From positions 371,446-435,445 of the forward strand of contig NZ_JAMOZL010000008.1 in the NCBI RefSeq assembly GCF_023667495.1: 64,000 nucleotides of DNA, written 5' to 3'. This document shows positions 15,965-26,200 of the stretch, one piece after another. How positions within the stretch are numbered: position 1 is the stretch's first letter; every line of letters begins with the position of its first letter. The notes under the pieces were generated by a model, which made no database searches, was not told the DNA's origin, and was given only the letters and a program-made list of their open reading frames with translations. This DNA comes from Dyadobacter sp. MSC1_007 (GTDB lineage Bacteria > Bacteroidota > Bacteroidia > Cytophagales > Spirosomataceae). The translations under genes were made by a program, and so were the position numbers.

Positions 15965-17113
15965 TTAACCTTTCATTTCCTCCATTAGCTTCATCAGGAT
16001 TCCGACCGTTTTTTCAGTCTGTTCACGGCTTGGCGTCGTGTCCCAGTTTCCTACGATTCCGTTGCTACCGATGTAAATGCCGTCTTTTCTGGAAATAAAA
16101 TTGGCTCCCTGCGTGTACAATTTATAGTTCACATCGCTCTGCGGGATCAAACAGGAAAGTTGCCCGGACACTGGGGTAAGTTCCTGGTCATTGAATACCG
16201 GCTTGGCACCCAGCCCCATGCAGTTCACGATTACCTTTTCGGGCAATGCGTCGATATCCTCCACTTTTTTGATCTCTTGGATCTTCACTTTCCCGCCGAA
16301 CATCGTAAAATCCTGCAAATGGTGCCTCAGATAAGTAGGAATATTGAACATGATATTAGTACGCCGCGTCACATGGTCCGCCTTGAACGGATGCTCTTTG
16401 GCATCGAGCTTCACACGTTCGGGTAGCAAGCCTTCGATCTCGAAATCCTCTCCTCCTGCCCCTGGAATGTAAACAGGCGCCTGTTTGAAGACCCCATATT
16501 CCTCAGCCCAAGAGGCAATGTCGTTCATACCAAGCAAAAACTGAAACCGCCGAAACGAAAACCGGGTAGCTTCCTCCCATATTGCCTTGAACTCAGGTTT
16601 CGCCACTTTCACGTCGCAAACCCTGGATGCCGGCGACCAGGTGCCAGTAGCGAGGTTGCTGGTGATATTAGGAGGCACGTCTTTGGTGTAAATCGTTACT
16701 TCGCAACCACTTTCCTGCAACAAGCGCGCAGTAGCGATTCCTACGGTCCCGCAACCTAAAACCGCGACTTTCTTTTCGCCGGTAGCGAGGACATTCTTGC
16801 GGGCAATGTTACCCGTTCCCCACGATAATGACCAACCGCTGCCACCATGACCGTAATTATGCACGATGGTTTTATTTCCCAATTGTTCCACATCCAGCCT
16901 CGGCCCGGAAGCGCGGAATGGGCGGAGACCTACCGTTTCTTTAACGATCCGGTCCATCGACAATCTTAGTTTGGGAATTTGATGATAGCCCCGGCTGATG
17001 TGAAAATGTTTGTCAGGATACTGTAACTGGGTTTTTGGAGCGCATGCAGTAGCGACAGCCCCTAATGCAAAACTGGCAGGAATAGCCTTTTCGAAAAAGT
17101 TTCGGCGGTTCAT
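15965..17113 (-). CDS. DAO-family FAD-dependent oxidoreductase, circularly permuted, exported
   Basis: This flavoenzyme resembles D-amino-acid oxidase/aspartate oxidase, 382 residues from the ATG at 17113; the longer version to 17188 lacks a sensible N-terminus. The leader MNRRNFFEKA plus hydrophobic stretch suggests Tat export. In this protein the segment that is C-terminal in D-amino-acid oxidases, VGLRPFR (61-67), PRLDVE (71-76) and VHNYGHGGSGWSLSWG (84-99), lies before the Rossmann motif VAVLGCGTVG (116-125). The chain ends with GIYIGS and GNWDTTPS (345-362), which normally precedes that segment. The order is therefore rotated. Residues for FAD and substrate contact seem kept. The substrate is unknown. 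Confidence 0.8.
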   Translation of the reverse strand: MNRRNFFEKAIPASFALGAVATACAPKTQLQYPDKHFHISRGYHQIPKLRLSMDRIVKETVGLRPFRASGPRLDVEQLGNKTIVHNYGHGGSGWSLSWGTGNIARKNVLATGEKKVAVLGCGTVGIATARLLQESGCEVTIYTKDVPPNITSNLATGTWSPASRVCDVKVAKPEFKAIWEEATRFSFRRFQFLLGMNDIASWAEEYGVFKQAPVYIPGAGGEDFEIEGLLPERVKLDAKEHPFKADHVTRRTNIMFNIPTYLRHHLQDFTMFGGKVKIQEIKKVEDIDALPEKVIVNCMGLGAKPVFNDQELTPVSGQLSCLIPQSDVNYKLYTQGANFISRKDGIYIGSNGIVGNWDTTPSREQTEKTVGILMKLMEEMKG

Positions 17114-17272
17114 TTGGGTTGGAGTGAGTGATAATGGAATAACGGAAATTAAGTAGCAATGACCTTGTTTGCAAATTTTATATCGCAATCATCTTAACTA
17201 TCGAAATATTATTTCAAATACTATCAGTTAATCCAATTATTACTTTTTACAATACCAAAACGTGCCGCTTTT

Positions 17273-19588
17273 TTATTTTTTTGAAAGCGAAAACGGCATG
17301 TCCTGCGGTTGGCTTCCCCACTTCCTATTGGGGCTTGCGCCCATTTGAAGCACCAGCGAGCCGCCCTTTGAAAGATCGTCCTGTGTAATGAATGTGCGGG
17401 TAAATGGCTTCCCGTTCAATAACGCGGATTGGATATACGGTGCACCATCCGACACTCCCTTTGCCATGATCGTGAATTTCTTCCCCTTTCCTACTGAAAT
17501 GACAGCCTCCTCAAAAACCGGGCTGCCCAACACATACTGATCGGTGCCCGGCGCTACCGGATAGAAACCCACCATACTGAATGCAAGCCATGCCGACATC
17601 TGTCCGCTATCCTCGTTCCCGCTCAGGCCGCCGGTGCTGGTATCGTATTCATCCCGGATGATCTTGCGGGTCCATTGCTGTGTTTTCCAAGGCTGCCCCG
17701 CATATGCATACAGGTAAGCGATCTGATGATTAGGCTCGTTGCCATGCCAGTAATGCCCTTGTTCGAAAAGCGTATCGAGCTTGTTGAGGAATGCATTGTA
17801 GCCGCCCATTATTTCGGCCAGACCGGCGATATCCTGCGGCACAAACCAGGTATATTGTGCTGGCGAGCCTTCGGTAATGAAGCTGGATCTTTTCGCAAAC
17901 GGATCAAAATTACTGATCCAACGCCCGTCGGCATAGCGACCGCGTGCATATCCTGTTCCCGGGTCGATGACATTACGGTAATTGAGCGCCCGTTGATGGA
18001 GATGCGCCGCGTCCTCGGTTTTGCCTAAACCATTAGCTAAAACGGACAAACAAAAATCGTCGTACGCATATTCCAGCGTGCGCGAAACCTGCTCGCGTTT
18101 ATGGAATGCCTGCCATACGCTATCTTCCAAAGGCACATACCCATATTCGAGGTAGGATTTCAATGCACGGCGGCCTTTGCCGGCTTCGTAACTTTTGGGA
18201 TTACTATTGACTTCAAATGCATTCTTCCGGAGATAGGTGTAAGCCGAATTAAGATCAAAATTCCGGACATTCTTCACGTAAGCATCGGCCATCACCGACA
18301 TGACGTGATCACCGATCATGGCCGCAGTGTAATGGTTCCAGCATGGAAAAATAGGCATCCATCCGCCCTGTTCGGCTTTTTTGACCAGAGATTGCATCAT
18401 ATCACCCGCCCGTTTTGGTTCCAGCAGTATTTCAAGCGGCATAGCGCCCCGGAAAGTGTCCCATAAGCTGAAATCGCAATAATAATCGAAGCCGTCCGCT
18501 TTCTGCAACGGGGTGCCGCCGGCAAATGACGGATACTGTCCGTCGACGTCTGAGAAAAGCCGCGGAGCTAACTTTGTACGATATAATGCGCTGTAAAAAA
18601 GGACTTTATCCTTATCACTTCCCTTTACAGCCACTTTACCCAATGCTTCGTTCCAAACCTGCCGTGCTTCTTTTTGAACTGTTTCAAAACTCTTCGTGCC
18701 CAATTCTTTTTCAAGGTTCATCCGGGCCGCTTCAATGCTGGTGAACGAAGTCCCGATCCGCACGGTAACGACTTGCTTTTCTTCTCCAAAACCAAGATAT
18801 GCTCCTAACTTCTCTCTTTTGCCCTTGCCGGTGAGCGTACGGCCCATTGGAGTAATGGTATCGCCCAGCCACACACCCGACTGGATTATTTTTTTATCAA
18901 ACTTCAATACAAAATACCCACTAAAACCCGCTGATTGCCCGGAACCCTGGTAAATGCGATGAACCGGATTGTATCCTACTACCTCACCTCTTTCAGGCAT
19001 TACCTCCACAAAACCTTGACCTTCGTCGCTATTGGGCTCGATGATAATGAACGATTCTTCACCGCTGCCGAATTTAAAACGCATCATCCCTGAGCGCGCT
19101 CCACCAGTCACTTCGGCGCGGATGTTGAGCGCATCGAGCCACACGCTGTAATAATCCGGAGAGCTCACTTCATTTTCATGAGAAAAAATACTCCCGCGCA
19201 GGTCGGCATTGACGATCAACTCGCCGGACATAGGCATAACCGTCACTGACCCGTAATCCTGCACACAAGACCCATTCAGCCAGTGTGTACCGCGGAAACC
19301 CTGAAATTTATTGTCATTGTAATAATAGGGGGCAATGCATTTGGTTTCGGTGGCCCTGGTTTGGGGCGTCCATTGCGTCATCCCATTCGGCACACCTACC
19401 ATCGGGATAGTCTGTCCTTTCATCTCGCTTCCTGCCTCGCTGTGCGCTTTTGCGCTTTCGGTGGATGAAGGTGCCGTCCCGATCCGCGTTTCTACATATT
19501 CAACAGGTGTTTTCTGGGCGTGGGCGTTGTGGCTCACCCATAAAGTGGCGGCAATACACAAGTAAGAGGGTAAACGGAGCAATCGCAT
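17273..19588 (-). CDS. GH92 family alpha-mannosidase, exported
   Basis: Exo-acting, Ca-dependent alpha-mannosidase, 771 residues with a signal peptide (cleavage near HNAHAQ). The C-terminal (alpha/alpha)6 hallmark is clear: GNEDSGQMSAWLAFSMVGFYP with the catalytic-base region, and HGNEPNHQIAYLYAYAG with substrate-contact His/Asn. The N-terminal beta-sandwich includes YVETRIGT and MVGVPNGMTQWTPQT. GH92 enzymes trim mannose from N-glycans or fungal and plant mannans. There is no SusCD beside it, so it may work with unlinked uptake systems. Confidence 0.92.
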   Translation of the reverse strand: MRLLRLPSYLCIAATLWVSHNAHAQKTPVEYVETRIGTAPSSTESAKAHSEAGSEMKGQTIPMVGVPNGMTQWTPQTRATETKCIAPYYYNDNKFQGFRGTHWLNGSCVQDYGSVTVMPMSGELIVNADLRGSIFSHENEVSSPDYYSVWLDALNIRAEVTGGARSGMMRFKFGSGEESFIIIEPNSDEGQGFVEVMPERGEVVGYNPVHRIYQGSGQSAGFSGYFVLKFDKKIIQSGVWLGDTITPMGRTLTGKGKREKLGAYLGFGEEKQVVTVRIGTSFTSIEAARMNLEKELGTKSFETVQKEARQVWNEALGKVAVKGSDKDKVLFYSALYRTKLAPRLFSDVDGQYPSFAGGTPLQKADGFDYYCDFSLWDTFRGAMPLEILLEPKRAGDMMQSLVKKAEQGGWMPIFPCWNHYTAAMIGDHVMSVMADAYVKNVRNFDLNSAYTYLRKNAFEVNSNPKSYEAGKGRRALKSYLEYGYVPLEDSVWQAFHKREQVSRTLEYAYDDFCLSVLANGLGKTEDAAHLHQRALNYRNVIDPGTGYARGRYADGRWISNFDPFAKRSSFITEGSPAQYTWFVPQDIAGLAEIMGGYNAFLNKLDTLFEQGHYWHGNEPNHQIAYLYAYAGQPWKTQQWTRKIIRDEYDTSTGGLSGNEDSGQMSAWLAFSMVGFYPVAPGTDQYVLGSPVFEEAVISVGKGKKFTIMAKGVSDGAPYIQSALLNGKPFTRTFITQDDLSKGGSLVLQMGASPNRKWGSQPQDMPFSLSKK

Positions 19589-19700
19589 GGTTAGGCTTGT
19601 TAAGCAAATAAAAACGGAAGATCGAAAAAATAATGGTATGTTAGACCGAAATAATGTTCCGATTCCGCTGATTAAGACGCATAAAAATGACTAACCCCTT

Positions 19701-20549
19701 ATGAATATACATATTATCGATACAGGGTATTTCAAACTGGACGGTGGGGCGATGTTCGGAGTGGTGCCCAAAGTGCTGTGGGAAAAGCATAACCCGGCAG
19801 ATGAAAAAAACTTGTGCAGCTGGGCAATGCGGTGTTTGCTTATTGAAACCGGCAACAAACTGATCCTGATCGACACCGGTATGGGCGATAAGCAGGATGC
19901 CCGATTTTTTGGTCATTACGATCTTCATGGCGATGCTACATTGCTCTCGTCTATCGCTGCGAAAGGTTATAAACCCGAAGATATTACTGATGTTATTCTC
20001 ACGCATCTGCATTTCGACCATGTTGGCGGAGCGGTACGTTTCAGTGCGGATGGGGCCAGGTTGCAACCTGTTTTCCCGAACGCTACTTACTGGTCCAATG
20101 AGGCGCATTGGCAATGGGCAACGCATCCAAACCCACGTGAAAAAGCTTCATTTCTGAAAGAGAACATACTGCCATTACAGGAATCCGGTCAATTAAAGTT
20201 TATAGAAAAAGGGCATTCACCGTTCGATTCGATTGATTTTCTCTGGGTTGATGGTCATACCGAGCAAATGATGCTGCCTGTTATTCAGCATCAGAACCGC
20301 AATGTCATTTACTGCGCCGATCTCATCCCGTCTTCTTATCACGTCCCTATTCCCTGGATCATGAGTTACGACATGCGTCCATTACAAACAATGCAGGAAA
20401 AAGAACAGGTTTTGCAGCAAGCGCTTCAAACTGAAACCATCCTGCTTTTCGAACACGACCCGGTTTACGAAGCCGCCATTGTCACGCAGACAGACAAGGG
20501 GATCAGGATCAGCGAGCGCGGAGCGTTGCGGGATTTCCTTGTTGAATAA
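19701..20549 (+). CDS. Metallo-beta-lactamase-fold hydrolase
   Basis: This 282-residue soluble zinc hydrolase has the THLHFDHVGG motif at about 101-110 (His102, His104, Asp106, His107), a preceding LIDTGMG and later HTEQMMLP, YCADLIPS and LLFEHDPVY, which fit the AHL-lactonase/metal-hydrolase branch. No signal peptide is seen. The natural substrate is unknown. It is divergent from the GH92 gene and followed by a toxin-antitoxin pair. Confidence 0.88.
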   Translation: MNIHIIDTGYFKLDGGAMFGVVPKVLWEKHNPADEKNLCSWAMRCLLIETGNKLILIDTGMGDKQDARFFGHYDLHGDATLLSSIAAKGYKPEDITDVILTHLHFDHVGGAVRFSADGARLQPVFPNATYWSNEAHWQWATHPNPREKASFLKENILPLQESGQLKFIEKGHSPFDSIDFLWVDGHTEQMMLPVIQHQNRNVIYCADLIPSSYHVPIPWIMSYDMRPLQTMQEKEQVLQQALQTETILLFEHDPVYEAAIVTQTDKGIRISERGALRDFLVE

Positions 20550-20572
20550 ATACTGCTAATGCGTTATATTTG
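20542..20572 (+). promoter_or_regulatory. Possible promoter of the VapBC-like pair
   Basis: TTG (20542-20544), 20 bases, then TATATTTG (20565-20572) matches the Bacteroidota consensus. The ATG is only four bases after the -7 box, so the predicted transcript would start at or within a few bases of the ATG. It overlaps the end of the hydrolase gene. Confidence 0.5.
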
Positions 20573-20576
20573 AATT

Positions 20577-20801
20577 ATGCAACTGCAAAAAGACATCCAA
20601 CTCAATCAACTGATAACCCTCATTAAGGGGCTATCCGAAATCCAGCGCAGGAAACTGAAAGCGGAGTTGGATCGTCTTGAAAACAACCCCAGTGATACTT
20701 CACTGGAAGAATTCCTATTGTCAGCCCCAACGTTCTCTGAAAATCAAATTCAAATGATCGAAGAAACAAGAAAGGCATTTGACCAATGGAGAAAAAACTA
20801 A
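20577..20801 (+). CDS. Small antitoxin-like protein, partner of PIN toxin
   Basis: This 74-residue helical, charged protein begins MQLQKDIQLNQLITLIKGL and ends EETRKAFDQWRKN. No HTH or ribbon fold is evident; the pattern resembles the short uncharacterised antitoxins placed ahead of PIN toxins in Bacteroidota and cyanobacteria. It overlaps the PIN gene by 16 bases. The antitoxin role is inferred from position. Confidence 0.68.
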   Translation: MQLQKDIQLNQLITLIKGLSEIQRRKLKAELDRLENNPSDTSLEEFLLSAPTFSENQIQMIEETRKAFDQWRKN

Positions 20802-21175
20802 TACTTGTTGACACATCTATCCTCATTGATTTTTTTCGCAAGACCGACAAGTCGAATTCCCAACTGATCAAATTGGTACGGGATAATTCCGCCTATTGCA
20901 TTTCGGTCGTTACGGAATTCGAAATTTACACGGGGACTTCCGCGAGTCAGACTCAATACTGGGAAGAATTCTTATTCAGAACGAAAGTTTTAGCTTTCGA
21001 CAAGGAGGTTGCTCGTGTTGCGGTTGCTATCAGCAAGGTGTTGAAACAAAACAACAAGCAAATAGGCATGGCAGATCTTTTTATTGCGGCAACGGGGGTG
21101 TATCATAATCTTCCACTTGCAACGCTAAACAGCAAGCATTTTCAAAGAATCGATGGGCTTGAACTTCTGGTGTAA
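20786..21175 (+). CDS. vapC: PIN-domain ribonuclease (VapC-type toxin)
   Basis: This 129-residue PIN toxin has a visible acidic triad: Asp9 in LVDTSILIDFF, Glu44 in VVTEFEI and Asp97 in QIGMADLFIAATG; the TLNSKHF segment near the end is also typical. The expected product cleaves tRNA or other RNA with Mg2+. The gene overlaps the upstream small antitoxin-like gene, the usual VapBC arrangement. Three bases separate it from a patatin gene, which may be in the same transcript. Confidence 0.85.
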   Translation: MEKKLILVDTSILIDFFRKTDKSNSQLIKLVRDNSAYCISVVTEFEIYTGTSASQTQYWEEFLFRTKVLAFDKEVARVAVAISKVLKQNNKQIGMADLFIAATGVYHNLPLATLNSKHFQRIDGLELLV

Positions 21176-21178
21176 CCA

Positions 21179-21925
21179 ATGAAAACAGCACTTATACTCT
21201 CAGGCGGAGGAGCGCGGGGGATTGCGCATGTGGGAGTGGCGCAGGCGCTGAGCGAACACGGTATCGTTCCGGATGTGATCAGTGCAACGAGTTCCGGTGC
21301 ATTTGTGGGCGCGATGCTGGGTTATGGTTACCAGCCCAAAGACATTCTTAAAATCATCCGGGAAACCAGTTTTTATCCTTATCTGCGATTAGGTTTTGGA
21401 GCGAGTGGGCTGCTTCAGTTACAGCGCATGGAGGCTGTACTCTGCAAATTCATTCCTGAAAACAGTTTTGAATCTCTTAAAATACCACTAGTCGTTACCG
21501 CAACGGATATTGTCGCGGGAGAAGAAGTGTATTTTCGAAGCGGAGACCTTGCAAAGCCTGTCCTGGCGTCGTGTTGCATCCCGGGGCTGTTCAGTCCGAT
21601 GCATTATGAAGGCCGCGATCTGGTGGATGGCGGCGTGCTGAACAACCTGCCTGTCGAGCCTGTGATCAACGAAGCCGAATATTTGATCGGCAGCCATTGC
21701 AATCCTTTTAATCTTGATAAACCATTAAAACGGACCACTGAGGTCGTGTATCGGAGCCTAATCCTGGCTATGCACACCAAAACCAGGGCGCGTTTTGCCA
21801 AATGCCACTTACTCATTGAGCCGCCTGAACTCAGCCGGTTCAGCATATTTGATTTCCGAAAAGCCGATCAGCTATTCGAGGTTGGCTACAAGTTCGCTAA
21901 TGAGCTGCTAAGGTCCCGGAGTTAA
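21179..21925 (+). CDS. Patatin-like phospholipase
   Basis: This 248-residue alpha/beta lipid hydrolase has an oxyanion-hole motif GGGARG (9-14), a nucleophile elbow ATSSG with Ser38 (the usual first Gly is Ala36), and a catalytic-dyad Asp in LVDGGVLNNLPVEP. It begins three bases after the PIN toxin and ends by overlapping the convergent vanadium-haloperoxidase gene by 29 bases. It should be an acyl hydrolase of membrane lipids. The Gly-to-Ala change may weaken activity. Confidence 0.85.
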   Translation: MKTALILSGGGARGIAHVGVAQALSEHGIVPDVISATSSGAFVGAMLGYGYQPKDILKIIRETSFYPYLRLGFGASGLLQLQRMEAVLCKFIPENSFESLKIPLVVTATDIVAGEEVYFRSGDLAKPVLASCCIPGLFSPMHYEGRDLVDGGVLNNLPVEPVINEAEYLIGSHCNPFNLDKPLKRTTEVVYRSLILAMHTKTRARFAKCHLLIEPPELSRFSIFDFRKADQLFEVGYKFANELLRSRS

Positions 21926-23228
21926 CGTTCAATTTGCCGATCACCCATTTCCCCACCTGCTCACCTTGCTTTTGACCGTTCTCAATGGCGTCCATAAAAT
22001 GGATACCGCCGTAAAAGCGTGACATCCCCGATTCCTGCGCGGCCGCCATAAATGATTTAAATGGCCGTGCTTTGAGATTAAAACGTTCCTCGACCGTGTC
22101 GGTATAGGCAAATTTATCTCCCAAATAATGCGTCAGGATCACTGCCGCTGCGGTGGATATTACAGAATGTCCGCTGAGGTATTCCGGAAATGGAGGTGTT
22201 TGTAAAAAAGGTTTCCAGGTCGGATCAATGTATTTCCGGATCGCTGTCTCCGGACGAATGCGGTTGCTACGGAACTTTTCGTCCCAGCAAGCCATAAAGC
22301 CATCCATCATCCCGATTGCTACCGACGTGTTGATTTGCATCGTTTTGCCAAAATCTGTTTTTGCTTTCCGGCAAGCAATATCCGTGATTCCCATCCAATG
22401 CGAGCCTGGCGAGATCTTCTTCATACCTACCAACAAATGTCCCCTGTTTTCAAGCGCAAATGGGTTGCAATCCCAAAAGGCCGCGATCACACGGTGCTCT
22501 TCCTCATTCTTGTCGTCATAATTCAACTTCATCATTTTAAAAAAAGCTGAATTCTTGTCCTCCGAAAACGCAACGGGCGCCGTCGGGCGGAACTGCGCCG
22601 CCGAGTCCAATGTAAATGGTCTTACTGTGTTGAAGTAGGGTTCTACTGGTGGAAAATACCCGGGCGGGGTTGGGTACCAGGTTCCGGGTGCACCGCTGGG
22701 CTCGTAGCGCGGGAAGTTGCTGATCTTATTGTAACGGTCCGATTTGGCATATTTCAAAATGGCTTTACTCACAGCCACGGCATATTCCAGCGAACCGGCA
22801 ATAACCTCGTCGCTGAAACCGATGGCTTTGCACGAGTCGGTCAGCGATGTCTCGTATTTTTGGAGCAATGCGCCCGAGGGCTGCATTTTTTTGGCGGTTT
22901 CCAGCATCGCCAATGCAGCGGCAAGCTGATAGGAATACGCTTCAACTTTTGGCTTGGCGATTTCCGGAAAATCGTTCAACACGTCGTGCATGCTTTTGTA
23001 CGACTTGTCATGCTGTGCTACCACTTCGTAGCCGGCCAGACAAGCATATGAAAAGAAACGCGCGCCCAACGGCGGGTTCGTCACGTCGTGGACCATTACG
23101 TCCGTCATATTTAACGTAACCTGCCCGATCACGTCCGGACTGATTTCCTTCTTCGAATCACTCTTTTGACAGCCAGCAAGCGTATAAACGAATGCTATCG
23201 CAAAAAATAAGCTACTGAACTTTGCCAA
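21897..23228 (-). CDS. Vanadium-dependent haloperoxidase/PAP2-family lipoprotein (paralogue 1)
   Basis: This 443-residue predicted lipoprotein has a lipobox ending in Cys20. The C-terminal half carries the vanadate/phosphate-binding triad of the haloperoxidase/PAP2 superfamily: Lys318-x6-Arg325-Pro326, SGH with His354, and SRFYGGIH with Arg404 and His410. It overlaps the upstream VCBS/ASPIC gene by 17 bases, so it is the last gene of the SusC-SusD-VCBS operon. A second copy lies on the other side of the operon. Whether it oxidises halide or cleaves phosphate esters cannot be told by sequence reading. Confidence 0.85.
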   Translation of the reverse strand: MAKFSSLFFAIAFVYTLAGCQKSDSKKEISPDVIGQVTLNMTDVMVHDVTNPPLGARFFSYACLAGYEVVAQHDKSYKSMHDVLNDFPEIAKPKVEAYSYQLAAALAMLETAKKMQPSGALLQKYETSLTDSCKAIGFSDEVIAGSLEYAVAVSKAILKYAKSDRYNKISNFPRYEPSGAPGTWYPTPPGYFPPVEPYFNTVRPFTLDSAAQFRPTAPVAFSEDKNSAFFKMMKLNYDDKNEEEHRVIAAFWDCNPFALENRGHLLVGMKKISPGSHWMGITDIACRKAKTDFGKTMQINTSVAIGMMDGFMACWDEKFRSNRIRPETAIRKYIDPTWKPFLQTPPFPEYLSGHSVISTAAAVILTHYLGDKFAYTDTVEERFNLKARPFKSFMAAAQESGMSRFYGGIHFMDAIENGQKQGEQVGKWVIGKLNVNSGTLAAH

Positions 23229-26200
23229 TTTGATATGCTTTAATGTCTTGTTGATTTATCCCGAATAACAACTTATTTCCAATAGGCATCACACTTCTTA
23301 CATCGCCTTTCAATGCCAGACCAGCCTTATTCTGTCTCACATATTGAAACTTCCCTTTGCCGTCTCCCTGTAATAAAATACCATAATTGGCATCATACTT
23401 CCCGAACCGCAGCCTCGCTTTGCTTACATTGCCGCACAATAGCAGGTCTTTCTTTCCATCGGAATTATAATCCAGTGACGTAATTGTATAAACCGGCGAA
23501 ACCTGCACTTCGAGTGGCAGCTGCTTTTCCACGAATTTGCCATTCGTACTTCGCTCAAAATAGGCTGTTTTCAGATAAGTCGCTTTCAGTTCCTTCGCTC
23601 CTTCCAATTCCTCGGCCGTAAAAACTTCCTTTACAGTCGCATCCGCGTAACTTTTGTAGTCCTGAAAACGGGTACGCATAATGCTCATCTGGTCCAGCAA
23701 CTCGTCACGGGTCACGTAGGGGTAACTTTTACCCTGAATGTAAAAGCTCATGATCGGGTCGATGGAACCATTATCATCGAAATCCTTATAAACCATCTCA
23801 ACCGGCTCGCTGTCGCTCGCCTTGCATTGGGTGTTCAAGCCCATATTTCCAATCACGAGATCTTCCTTGCCATCGCCATTCAGGTCTTCGAGCAGTATTT
23901 TGTTCCACCAGCCCGTGTAAGGTTTTTCAAAGTAATCCGTCGTTTTGTTTTCCAGCTTTCCATTATTATTGATAAAAACAGAAATGGGCATCCATTCGCC
24001 TGTAACTATCAAATCGGTCTTTTTATCTCCATTAAGGTCGGTCCAGGCAGCGTCGGTAACAAGCCCTATCCTTTCGAGTTCTGGTGAAAACCGGGCGGTT
24101 TGATCTGTAAATTTACCTTTGCCGTCATTGACAAGAATATAACTTCTGGGCGCCTCCGGATAACGGCCTGGGACTACGCGCCCGCCGACAAACAGATCGG
24201 GCTTACCGTCGCCGTTCACATCTCCCGCACGCACACAACTGGTGCTGGTGAGCATTACGGGAAGTGAATGGGTGCTTTTCGTGAGGTTGCCCTTGCCATC
24301 ATTGAGGTAGAGCCGACTTTGCAGCAATGGATCTTCCGGCATAAAATTCGCGTAGCCGCCGCTGCTTACAAAAAGATCTTGACTTCCATCTCCATTTGCG
24401 TCAAAAAACAGCGCGTCACAATCGTCACTCCGCTTGTCCGCTTCAAAAGCAGGGACAGATTTGGCTGTAAATGCGCCACTTTTTTGCTGAATGTAAAGCT
24501 TCGCCGCCTCGCCGGAGCCGCCCCCGACAAACACATCCTCTAGTCCATCGCCATTGATATCTCCTTTTTTAAGACAAGGTCCGGAAAATGATATTGGATT
24601 GATCAGCAGCGGCTGTCTTTTGAAGTCATTGGTTTTAATACCAGGACTTTTAAATGCAACCGGCGAAATCGTCGGAGTGAAAATGGGCTGCGCCGGTTGA
24701 TTGGCCTGCTTGCCTTTCCTGGCTTTTTGTTCTGTCAAAACAAGTAATGCATTGGTCTTGGGATTGACTACTTTCTCTTCCTTTCCACTCAGCCACCACA
24801 CAACAAGAGAATCTACCGTCGCATCATTTCCTAATCCAAAATGCAGCACAGGCGATACGCTCGACTGATAACCGCGGGTAGGCATTTGTTCAAGATATTG
24901 TTTTTGCCCGTTGCGGTAAAGCGTCACTTTTGCCCCAATTCCGAGTGTATTATGCCCTTCCCCTTCCAGTTTGACTTTCAGGTAGTTGTTTTTCAAATGC
25001 TTTTCACTGTCATTCTGATAAATGAATGCAGGTTTGTTGATGTTGTTTACGATCAGGTCAAGATCGCCGTCGTTGTCCAGGTCTGAGTAGGCAGCGCCAC
25101 CGCTGTTTGAGATTTCCCCCAAACCCCACGCATCAGCCATATTCCGGAATGTGAGGTCCTTTTTATTCTGAAACAAATAGTTCTTCATATTGGAAGAAGG
25201 CATCTGATTCACCAGGTTGAGCACGTCTTCCCGTTTTACCTGCCCCTCAATGCGCTTCAAATGGTCACCCATGAATTTGACAAAATCCATATTGGTAAAA
25301 TCGCGGAGGTTACCGTTTGTAATGAAAAGGTCCTTCCAGCCGTCGTTATCGTAATCCGCGAAAAGCGATGCCCAGCTCCAATCTGTATTTGAAACGCCGG
25401 AAAGTTGCCCTATCTCGGAGAAAACAGGGTTTTTCGCCCCTTTGTTAATGCCCTCATTCAGTTGCAGCATATTGCGCATATACTGATGATGGAAACCCAT
25501 TTTGACATTGAAATCGAAGAGTTCATAGTTGTCGAGGCCGGTCAGGAGCTTCTGTCTACGGTTGTCCTCCGGCAACATATCGAGTGTGAAAATATCAGGA
25601 AGGCCATCATTATTGAAGTCGGCGATGTCGTTGCCCATTGACGAATGCGACGTGTGGCCTATGCTACTGTCGAGAATATCGGTGAATGTCCCGTTTTTGT
25701 TATTGATATATAAAAAATCAGGAACGGAGTAATCGTTGGAAATGTACATATCCTGCCAGCCGTCCTGGTTAATATCGGCCACGCCGATACCCAATCCGTA
25801 TGTGAGCGGAGAGCTGTGAATGCCTGCTTTCTTAGTAATGTCGGTAAAATGTGGAGTGCCGCTTTGCGGGTCATTTCTGAAAAACCTTACCCCTGTGACA
25901 GGGTCGTCCTTTTTAAGGATGTCGGCGGTGCTCGCCTCATCGAGGATCGGAAGCGATTTCGGATTATGGTTCAGCAGGAACATATCCAGGTCGCCATCCT
26001 TATCGAAATCGAAAAATGCTACTTGTGTGCTGTTGCTGGGGTCCGCAAGGCCATATTGTTCGGCTAGTTCTTCAAACTGCGGAATGCCCTGTGCATTGTT
26101 GCCTTTGTTGATGAATAATTGATTTTTCAGGCTTTCGGGCGATACACTACCGGAATAGCAGACATAAAAATCCAGCTTTCCGTCGCCGTTCACATCGGCC

